Source: Oscillospiraceae bacterium
Lineage (GTDB): Bacteria > Bacillota_A > Clostridia > Oscillospirales > Oscillospiraceae
Direction: 5' to 3'
NCBI GenBank assembly: GCA_031265965.1
Contig: JAISBX010000146.1
Coordinates: 1-6,826 of the forward strand
Length of the DNA stretch: 6,826 bases
The notes under the pieces were generated by a model. That model searched no databases. It saw only the letters and a program-made list of their open reading frames with translations, and was not told the DNA's origin. Below, piece by piece: positions 1 through 4,478 of the stretch. Both the position numbers and the translations under genes were made by a program. Every line of letters starts with the position of its first letter. The stretch's first letter is position 1.

Positions 1-1050
1 TACCAGCTTCGTCAGCCCCGACAGCGGCGTGAGATCGATGACTTGATTGCTCTTCAAACCGAGAAACTCCAGCTTCGTCAGCTCTGTCAATGGTGTGATA
101 TCAGCGATTTTGTTATACCCCAAGTCCAGTATTGTCAGATTTGTCAATCCCGCTAATGGCGTAACATCGCTGATTTGGGTAAACGACAAGTCCAGATATG
201 TCAGGTTTGTCAGCTCTGCCAATGGTGTCAGGTCGCTAAGTAGATTTGTTCTAAGAACCAATGTTGTTAGATCTGTCAGCCTTGACAGTGGCGTAAGATC
301 ACTGATTTTGTTGAACGACAAGCCAAGCGAAGTTAGTTTTGTCAGCTCTGCCAGTGGCGTAATGTCATAGATTTCGTTGGCTGACAAATTCAACCGTGTC
401 AAATTTTTCATGTGCCTCAGCAGAAAAATGTCATCGCCGGTCAATTTCCGCCAAGACAAATCCAACTCCGTCAGCGATGTGCTGTATTGCTCGCCCTGTA
501 TCGTAATGTACTCCGGAGTCGCCTCCGGCGTGTATCCCTTATCGGTATCTATCTTGACCGTCTGATTCTCGCCGTCCCATTCAACGCCGAAGTCCAGCGC
601 TTGGCCTATGTCGCGGAGCTTGAAGTAGTTGTTGTTCTCAATGTTATACGCCGTAAAGCTGACTTTTGTTCCGTCGAGGTATACCGCAGAGCCTGTCGGA
701 GCCGCGGTCTTTGCTTCCGCGCCCTTGGAAGACATCTCTCCGCCGACGGGCGTGTACGCGGCGCCGGAGGTCAAGGATATCGCCTTCGTTTCGCCGTTCC
801 AACTTACCTCGAACTGTTTTTTTGTGCCGGAGAGCGTATGCGCGAGGTCGCGGAGCTTGAAATAGTTGTTGTTATTTATATTATACGCGTCAAACAATAT
901 ATTCTCGCCATTGACGAGAACGGCGGACGCCATGGACTTTGCGGCTATGGCGTCGGGTGCGGCGGCAACAGCGGCGGGCGCCGTAAACACGGGCGCGGAG
1001 AGAATCAGGCAGAGTGTCAGCGAGATGACAGTGTTCAGCAGCTTTTTCAT
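1..1050 (-). CDS. Secreted stalk-domain + leucine-rich-repeat protein, C-terminus cut by the window edge
   Basis: Translating the minus strand from the ATG at 1050 gives 350 residues without a stop; the gene continues past base 1. The start is set by GGAGGAGA six bases upstream. Residues 1-30 form a signal peptide (MKKLLN, then a hydrophobic stretch, then AxA-type alanines), so the protein should be exported. Residues about 43-100 and 122-176 are two copies of the stalk module related to the copper amine oxidase N-terminal-like repeat of Firmicutes, each with AYNIxxNNYFKLRD followed by a W(N/D)GE strand. Residues 192-214 are a degenerate leucine-rich repeat, then six exact 22-residue repeats (215-346) of the form LTxLxxLxLxxNxIxDxTPLxx, as in internalin-like/SDS22-like bacterial LRRs. 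Known of the family: LRRs usually bind proteins or glycans, and the stalk modules probably display them. Ligand and anchoring mode are unknown because the C-terminus is missing. No enzymatic motif is visible. Confidence 0.93.
   Translation of the reverse strand, partial: MKKLLNTVISLTLCLILSAPVFTAPAAVAAAPDAIAAKSMASAVLVNGENILFDAYNINNNNYFKLRDLAHTLSGTKKQFEVSWNGETKAISLTSGAAYTPVGGEMSSKGAEAKTAAPTGSAVYLDGTKVSFTAYNIENNNYFKLRDIGQALDFGVEWDGENQTVKIDTDKGYTPEATPEYITIQGEQYSTSLTELDLSWRKLTGDDIFLLRHMKNLTRLNLSANEIYDITPLAELTKLTSLGLSFNKISDLTPLSRLTDLTTLVLRTNLLSDLTPLAELTNLTYLDLSFTQISDVTPLAGLTNLTILDLGYNKIADITPLTELTKLEFLGLKSNQVIDLTPLSGLTKLV
13..408 (-). repeat. Six tandem 66-base leucine-rich-repeat units
   Basis: Within the LRR gene, codons 215-346 make six consecutive 22-residue units with no insertion or deletion, so the DNA has a strict 66-base period. 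Fixed positions are the leucines of LTxLxxLxL, the Asn (replaced by Thr in unit 5) and the DxTPL turn. The nucleotide copies have diverged but still share runs such as the codons for the TPL turn. The array continues towards base 1 with the start of a further unit (TKLV). Arrays like this can lose or gain units by recombination; no out-of-frame unit is seen here. Confidence 0.9.
607..651 (-). repeat. Stalk-module core repeat, copy 2
   Basis: The bases encoding AYNIENNNYFKLRD match those of copy 1 at 844-888. Over the best-aligned 42 bases (610-651 against 847-888) I count 37 identities. The copies lie 237 bases (79 codons) apart in the same frame, so they mark a duplicated protein module rather than a mobile repeat. 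Confidence 0.8.
844..888 (-). repeat. Stalk-module core repeat, copy 1
   Basis: This is the first copy of the duplicated stalk-module core, encoding AYNINNNNYFKLRD in the signal-peptide-proximal module of the LRR protein. It is the partner of the copy at 607-651. Confidence 0.8.
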
Positions 1051-1056
1051 TTGTAC

Positions 1057-1064
1057 TCTCCTCC
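1057..1064 (-). promoter_or_regulatory. Ribosome binding site of the LRR gene
   Basis: Read on the minus strand the bases are GGAGGAGA, six bases before the ATG at 1050. The site fixes this ATG as the start of the LRR gene, whose reading frame stays open to the left edge. Confidence 0.85.
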
Positions 1065-1079
1065 GGATATTATATTTGA

Positions 1080-1088
1080 ATTATAACA
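1080..1088 (-). promoter_or_regulatory. Extended -10 promoter of the LRR gene
   Basis: The minus strand reads TGTTATAAT, a perfect TGn + TATAAT extended -10 element. The hexamer 17 bases upstream (TGCAGT) is a poor -35, which is acceptable for an extended -10 promoter. It predicts a transcript start near 1073 and a short leader of about 20 bases containing the ribosome binding site. Confidence 0.6.
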
Positions 1089-1141
1089 TATCGCGGGCAT
1101 TTACTGCATTATTACAGATTTTCCCGTTTATTTCAACTATC

Positions 1142-1176
1142 GGGGCATGAAATTTCCCCATGCCCCCCCTTTATTT
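1142..1176 (+). terminator. GC hairpin followed by a T-rich stretch, terminator-like or leader attenuator
   Basis: GGGGCATG (1142-1149) pairs perfectly with CATGCCCC (1159-1166) around a nine-base loop. On the plus strand the hairpin is followed by CCC and then TTTATTTT, resembling an intrinsic terminator in plus orientation. No plus-strand gene lies upstream in the window. It may block antisense transcription coming out of the LRR gene, act in the leader of the DUF1273 gene, or be the remnant of a lost gene. The T tract is interrupted and starts three bases after the stem, so strength is uncertain. Confidence 0.5.
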
Positions 1177-1223
1177 TCCTCATAAACACGTGTAAAATAC
1201 GGTTGCGGTCAATTTCGTAATTT

Positions 1224-1772
1224 ATGGCTCGGAGTGTTGTGGTGGATACTTTAATTCCAATTATTACGCGCGAAAATACGTGCGGTTTTTCCGGGTACAG
1301 GCCGGAAAAGCTGCCGTGGCGCGGGGATGAGACGGACGCGCGTTGTTTGCGGCTCAAGGCGGATATCGACGGGGCGGTGGATTCGGCGTATGCGGACGGG
1401 ATGAGGCACTTTGTCTGCGGGATGGCGCGCGGGTGCGATATGTATTTTTGCGAGTCCGTTATGGCGCTGCGGTCGCGGACGGGCGGCGTCACGGTCGAAG
1501 CCGCGGTCCCGCACGAGCGGCAGTCGGCGGGGTGGCCGGCGGAGGACGCGGCGCGTTATGACAGACTGCTGGCGCTGTGCGATATCCGCACGGTGGTCAG
1601 CGCGGAATACAGCCGCGGGGCTATGTCAAAACGCAACCGGTACATGGTGAACCGCTCCTCAACGCTGATCGCCGTATACGACGGACAAACCGGCGGCACG
1701 AGCTACACCGTGTCCTACGCCAAAAAACGCGGCGTCAGGCTCATAGTTCTGGCGCCGTCACTCTTGTTGTAA
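1224..1772 (+). CDS. DUF1273 / YpsA-like SLOG-fold protein
   Basis: This 182-residue protein matches the YpsA/DUF1273 family, a branch of the SLOG (Rossmann-like, DprA/LOG-related) superfamily thought to bind nucleotide-type ligands; its biochemical role is not settled. Visible family motifs, numbered from the ATG at 1224, are GFSGYRPEKLPW at 21-32, CGMARGCD at 65-72, PHERQSAGW at 96-104, RYDRLL at 111-116, RNRYMV at 137-142 and DGQTGGTSYTV at 153-163. The usual FTGHRP appears here as FSGYRP. Length is normal for the family. The start is uncertain: no ribosome binding site precedes ATG 1224, whereas GGAG at 1231-1234 lies seven bases before an in-frame GTG at 1242, which would give 176 residues. 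The gene is divergent from the LRR gene and 158 bases ahead of the recombinase. Partners are unknown. Confidence 0.88.
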   Translation: MARSVVVDTLIPIITRENTCGFSGYRPEKLPWRGDETDARCLRLKADIDGAVDSAYADGMRHFVCGMARGCDMYFCESVMALRSRTGGVTVEAAVPHERQSAGWPAEDAARYDRLLALCDIRTVVSAEYSRGAMSKRNRYMVNRSSTLIAVYDGQTGGTSYTVSYAKKRGVRLIVLAPSLLL

Positions 1773-1799
1773 CACGGCTGTATTATTAACCTTAGTTGG

Positions 1800-1829
1800 T
1801 TGAAGATTGGATAATAAATACTGTATTAT
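1800..1829 (+). promoter_or_regulatory. Possible promoter of the recombinase gene
   Basis: TTGAAG (1800-1805) and TATTAT (1824-1829) are separated by 18 bases and resemble sigma-A -35 and -10 elements. A start near 1836 would put the hairpin at 1833-1863 at the very 5' end of the recombinase mRNA. The region is simply AT-rich, so this is a moderate guess. The -10 is one arm of an ATAATA/TATTAT inverted repeat (1811-1829). Confidence 0.4.
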
Positions 1830-1832
1830 AGC

Positions 1833-1863
1833 CTGTGCGGCGTCATGATGCGGCGCCGCACAG
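1833..1863 (+). other. Ten-base-pair GC hairpin between the DUF1273 and recombinase genes
   Basis: CTGTGCGGCG (1833-1842) is perfectly complementary to CGCCGCACAG (1854-1863) with an 11-base loop. No T tract follows on the plus strand. On the minus strand the bases after it are TATAATACAG, not a run of T. It is therefore not a canonical intrinsic terminator. It could be a 3' stabilising or Rho-related structure for the upstream gene, a leader structure for the recombinase, or a protein-binding palindrome. Confidence 0.6.
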
Positions 1864-1918
1864 ACATCAGGCGGAAGGGATGGTTCCGAATGCCTGCCGG
1901 AGAGAGAAATAAAATCTT

Positions 1919-1924
1919 AGGAGG
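1919..1924 (+). promoter_or_regulatory. Ribosome binding site of the recombinase gene
   Basis: A perfect AGGAGG lies six bases before ATG 1931 and fixes the start of the recombinase. Confidence 0.9.
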
Positions 1925-1930
1925 AACAGC

Positions 1931-2545
1931 ATGGAAAGCGGTAGAGCCTACGGTTACGCGCGTGTGTCAACGCGTGAACAGAAAGAGGACAGGCAGCTCG
2001 TAGCATTGAAACAATGCGGTATATCGCCAAGAGACATTTATAAGGATAAGCAGTCCGGAAAAGACTTTGAACGGCCGGCATACCTGCGATTAGTAAGGCG
2101 AATAAAACCAGGGGATACACTTTTCGTCAAGAGCATTGACAGATTCGGCAGAAATTACGCGGAAATTCTGGAGCAGTGGCGTATAATAACAAAGGAGCGC
2201 CGCGCGGCGATCGTAGTTCTCGATATGCCGCTGCTCGATACGCGGCAGAAGGACAAGGATTTGACAGGTCTGTTGATAGCTGATCTGGTCCTGCAAATAC
2301 TCAGCTACGTCGCCCAGACGGAGCGGGATTTTATTCGTAGGCGGCAGGCTGAAGGCATTGCGGTAGCACAAGCTAACGGCATCCGATTCGGCAGACCCAA
2401 GAAACCCCGCCCAAATGAATTCGGCGAGGTATATGAGCTTTGGCACATAGGAGAGCTCTCGGCACGCGAGGCAAGCCGGAAGCTCGGCGTCGCGCACAGG
2501 ACATTTATCATGTGGGCCCGGGAGTGCGCGGCTGAAGTAAGTTAG
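1931..2545 (+). CDS. Small serine recombinase (resolvase/invertase family)
   Basis: This 204-residue protein has the full layout of small serine site-specific recombinases. The N-terminal catalytic domain carries YARVSTREQ with nucleophile Ser13 and the IDRFGRN motif with Arg71 and Arg74. A long helix follows (QTERDFIRRRQAEGIA, about 129-144), then a GRPKKPRP hinge (154-161). A C-terminal helix-turn-helix about residues 170-197 (LSAREASRKLGVAHRTFIMWARE) would read the crossover site. Family members cut and rejoin DNA through a phosphoserine link, resolving cointegrates or inverting segments. The reading frame and key residues are intact, so it is probably active. No transposase or invertible gene lies beside it, so the substrate is unknown. 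It is convergent with the zipper-HTH gene. Whether it belongs to a larger element outside the window cannot be told. Confidence 0.93.
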   Translation: MESGRAYGYARVSTREQKEDRQLVALKQCGISPRDIYKDKQSGKDFERPAYLRLVRRIKPGDTLFVKSIDRFGRNYAEILEQWRIITKERRAAIVVLDMPLLDTRQKDKDLTGLLIADLVLQILSYVAQTERDFIRRRQAEGIAVAQANGIRFGRPKKPRPNEFGEVYELWHIGELSAREASRKLGVAHRTFIMWARECAAEVS

Positions 2546-2587
2546 AGTATAAAAACAGCGCGATGAATATATAAACTCGATCCGGAT

Positions 2588-2632
2588 TGCGCTCCGGCCC
2601 TTAGACGCAGACGTAACGGTGACCGGAGCGCA
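2588..2632. repeat. Ten-base inverted repeat between convergent gene ends
   Basis: TGCGCTCCGG (2588-2597) is exactly complementary to CCGGAGCGCA (2623-2632) across a 25-base spacer. It lies 42 bases after the recombinase stop and 54 bases from the stop of the minus-strand HTH gene. It could fold as a bidirectional terminator-like stem for both, though only a short GTTTGTCT follows on the plus strand. The long spacer also suits a pair of recombinase or transposase binding arms. Confidence 0.5.
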
Positions 2633-2686
2633 GTTTGTCTGGGATTTGCAGCCGCGACGGCGCGGCGCGCCTATCCCGCACAAGCG

Positions 2687-2965
2687 TTATTCGCGCTTGA
2701 GTTCAGCTTGCAGCCGCTGATTTTCGCGCTTGAGGCGCTCGAGCTCATCGCGCAGCCTGTTCAACTCGCTCTCAGACGCCCGCCCGTGTCCGCACCCGAT
2801 AAACGCGCTCGGGCCGTACTCCTTAAACTGACTGCGCCAGCCGTAGATAGTCTGTCTGGGCAAATCGAATTGTTCGGCAAGCTCATTGATGCTCATATTA
2901 TTTTCAAAATGCAGCCGCATGACCTCAAATTTGAATTCCCGACTCTTCTTCCCGTATGTGTTCAC
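2687..2965 (-). CDS. Orphan IS3 OrfA-like helix-turn-helix protein with leucine zipper
   Basis: I start this 92-residue protein at GTG 2965, because AGGAGG sits eight bases upstream and an earlier TTG at 2986 has no ribosome binding site. Residues 9-50 are the IS3-type transposase OrfA DNA-binding domain (EFKFEVMRLHFENN, then a predicted HTH about 25-46 ending QTIYGWRSQ). Residues 51-62 match the FIGCGHGR linker. Residues 68-89 form a coiled coil with Leu68, 71, 75, 78, 85 and 89 in a regular 3-4 spacing and Asn82 at an a position. In real IS3 elements OrfA is followed, usually by a -1 frameshift, by the DDE-domain OrfB. Here the frame stops at 2687 and the next 140 bases encode no OrfB in any frame. 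It is either an insertion-sequence remnant or a stand-alone dimeric DNA-binding protein; I lean slightly to the latter. Confidence 0.8.
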   Translation of the reverse strand: MNTYGKKSREFKFEVMRLHFENNMSINELAEQFDLPRQTIYGWRSQFKEYGPSAFIGCGHGRASESELNRLRDELERLKRENQRLQAELKRE

Positions 2966-2973
2966 AGCAATAA

Positions 2974-2979
2974 CCTCCT
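2974..2979 (-). promoter_or_regulatory. Ribosome binding site deciding the GTG start of the HTH gene
   Basis: The minus strand reads AGGAGG here, eight bases before GTG 2965. This favours the 92-residue product beginning NTYGKKSREF (first residue read as Met) over a longer version from TTG 2986. Confidence 0.85.
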
Positions 2980-2986
2980 GTCCCAA

Positions 2987-3125
2987 TATAAAAGTTAAGA
3001 ACAGTATAAACTATAACGCTGCGACATAGTCAAGCCCTTTTTTGACATTTTTCTACAATTTTTTCATTTTTGTGGAAATTATACAAGGTTTGTGACAATT
3101 TATAGATATATTTACAAATATTGCA
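2987..3125. other. AT-rich spacer between mtaB and the HTH gene
   Basis: Bases 3001-3120 contain 32 G or C (27%), against 80% in the sampled mtaB line 3901-3960. The spacer holds the candidate promoter of the HTH gene and the GTCAA/TTGAC repeat. No hairpin with a T tract is visible on the minus strand after the mtaB stop, so read-through into the HTH gene is possible. No coding potential is seen. Confidence 0.7.
3003..3033 (-). promoter_or_regulatory. Candidate promoter of the HTH gene with overlapping inverted repeat
   Basis: On the minus strand TTGACT (3028-3033) precedes TATACT (3003-3008) by 19 bases, slightly long but plausible for sigma-A. A transcript would start near 2996 and have a leader of about 30 bases. 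The -35 is one arm of an inverted repeat GTCAA-N8-TTGAC (3029-3046), a possible operator. If real, the HTH gene is transcribed on its own rather than only as the tail of the mtaB operon. Confidence 0.45.
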
Positions 3126-4475
3126 TTACAGTTTGTCTGATATAACCGGCGCTAATTCACCGAAAACGGTCTCGCCGTGCGCGCGCGTTATCGTCACGCG
3201 GCGCGTCGTGTTGTGCAAATTCGCGCCGGACGCGTACACCCTGAGATAGTTTCCGGCGTAGCCCGACGATACGCCGTCCTCCTCCGACTCGAACAGGACG
3301 TCGGCCGTCCTGCCCACGTTTTGAAGCGCGAACTCACGCGCCATACGGCCGGCGAGCGACCGGACGGCGCGCGCGCGGTCTCGTCTCACGCTCTTTTCTA
3401 TCTGGCACGGCAGCTCCGCCGCAGCCGTGCCGGGGCGCTCCGAGAACGGGAACACGTGCATCCGTGAAAACGCGCACTTTTCGATAAACGCGAGCGTCGC
3501 GTCGAACTCATCGCCGGTCTCACCGGGGAAACCCGTTATCAGGTCGGCCGTTATACCGCAGCCCGGAAACGCTTCCCGCAGCGCGTCCGCAGCGTCAAAC
3601 GCGGCGGACGCCGTATAGCCGCGCCCCATTCGCCGCAGCGTGGCGTCGCATCCGCTCTGGAGCGAAAGGTGGAAGTGCGGGCACAGCCCCGGTACCTCGG
3701 CGAGGCGACGCGCGAACCCGCGCGTCACCGTGCCCGGCCACAGAGAACCCAGACGCAGGCGCACGCCGGGCGCGGCCTCCGCAACTGCGCGGACGGCGTC
3801 CGGCATCGAGTACCCCCCGCCGCTGTCGTTTCCGTATGACGACAGCTCGATACCCGTGACGACTATCTCGCAAAAGCCGTCCTCACGCAGCCGCGCGGCC
3901 GCCGCCGCCGCCTCATCCGGCGGCAGCGAACGGCAGTGCCCGCGCGCGAGGGGTATGACGCAGTACGCGCAGTAATTGTCGCAGCCGTCCTGTATCTTCA
4001 GGAGCGCGCGCGTCCTGCCGCCGGCGCTTCCGGCGGGCAGCCGCTCGAAGCCGCGCCTGCCCAGCGGGTCGCCGACGTCGATGATCCGCTCCGTGACGCC
4101 GAGCCCGCCGCTCCGCGACGCGTAAGCACGCTCGACGGCGTCCGCGAGCTTCATCCGCTCCCCGCTGCCCGTCACGATATCCGCGCCCAGCGCGGCGGCA
4201 TCGTCCGGATATATCTGCGAAAAGCAGCCGCAGACGGCGACAATGGCGTTTGGCTCCAGCCTCCGGAGCCGCCGCACGGCCTGACGCGACTTGCGCCCGC
4301 TCTCCGCTGTGACGGAACACGTATTCACAATGCACACGTCACAGCCGTCCCCCGGCGCGCGCGCCATATGCCCGCGCGCCGTCAGGACGGCCTCAATAGC
4401 CTGCGATTCGTACTGATTGACCTTGCACCCAAGCGTTTCGACACAGAACCCAAATGAATCCGTCAATTGAGCCAA
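3126..4475 (-). CDS. mtaB: tRNA t6A37 methylthiotransferase MtaB
   Basis: This 449-residue protein has the MiaB/MtaB-family layout. The N-terminal UPF0004 domain ligates one iron-sulfur cluster through Cys17 (ETLGCKVNQYES), Cys53 (NTCSVTAES) and Cys84 (CGCFSQ). The radical-SAM domain carries CDNYCAYC with Cys165, Cys169 and Cys172. A C-terminal TRAM-like domain lies about residues 386-446. TLGCKVNQYE and NTCSVT point to the MtaB branch, which adds a methylthio group to N6-threonylcarbamoyladenosine at tRNA position 37; this branch call is by motif resemblance. The start is TTG at 4475, three bases after the stop of the upstream crotonase gene, with AGGGA inside that gene's last codons; an in-frame TTG at 4466 is the alternative. 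The family's SLEP motif reads SLWP (244-247). The gene is very GC-rich, for example 48 of 60 bases in 3901-3960. No terminator is visible after it. Confidence 0.92.
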   Translation of the reverse strand: MAQLTDSFGFCVETLGCKVNQYESQAIEAVLTARGHMARAPGDGCDVCIVNTCSVTAESGRKSRQAVRRLRRLEPNAIVAVCGCFSQIYPDDAAALGADIVTGSGERMKLADAVERAYASRSGGLGVTERIIDVGDPLGRRGFERLPAGSAGGRTRALLKIQDGCDNYCAYCVIPLARGHCRSLPPDEAAAAAARLREDGFCEIVVTGIELSSYGNDSGGGYSMPDAVRAVAEAAPGVRLRLGSLWPGTVTRGFARRLAEVPGLCPHFHLSLQSGCDATLRRMGRGYTASAAFDAADALREAFPGCGITADLITGFPGETGDEFDATLAFIEKCAFSRMHVFPFSERPGTAAAELPCQIEKSVRRDRARAVRSLAGRMAREFALQNVGRTADVLFESEEDGVSSGYAGNYLRVYASGANLHNTTRRVTITRAHGETVFGELAPVISDKL

Positions 4476-4478
4476 GGC

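Noticed and set aside
47..370. Plus-strand open frame with repeated SSANGVxS-like units
   Set aside because: The apparent protein repeats are the antisense reflection of the 66-base LRR units, not a separate gene.
412..1086. Long plus-strand open frame of 224 codons
   Set aside because: It is antisense to the LRR gene, which has a signal peptide, clear repeats and a strong ribosome binding site; the plus-strand translation shows no domain.
1845..2003. Small plus-strand frame of 52 codons overlapping the recombinase start
   Set aside because: There is no ribosome binding site upstream; its start lies in the loop of the hairpin, and the rest is an out-of-frame reading of the recombinase.
2090..2683. 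Minus-strand 197-codon open frame opposite the recombinase
   Set aside because: It has no ribosome binding site and no recognisable domain, and it lies opposite an intact recombinase. I also checked its left part for an OrfB fragment and saw none.
1773..3000. Complete insertion sequence or transposon containing the recombinase and OrfA-like genes
   Set aside because: I found no matching terminal inverted repeats or target-site duplication flanking the pair, and the two genes converge rather than form a transposition operon. An eroded element remains possible.
3936..4457. Plus-strand open frames opposite mtaB
   Set aside because: These are typical shadow frames of very GC-rich coding DNA; their translations are rich in Arg, Ala and Pro without motifs.
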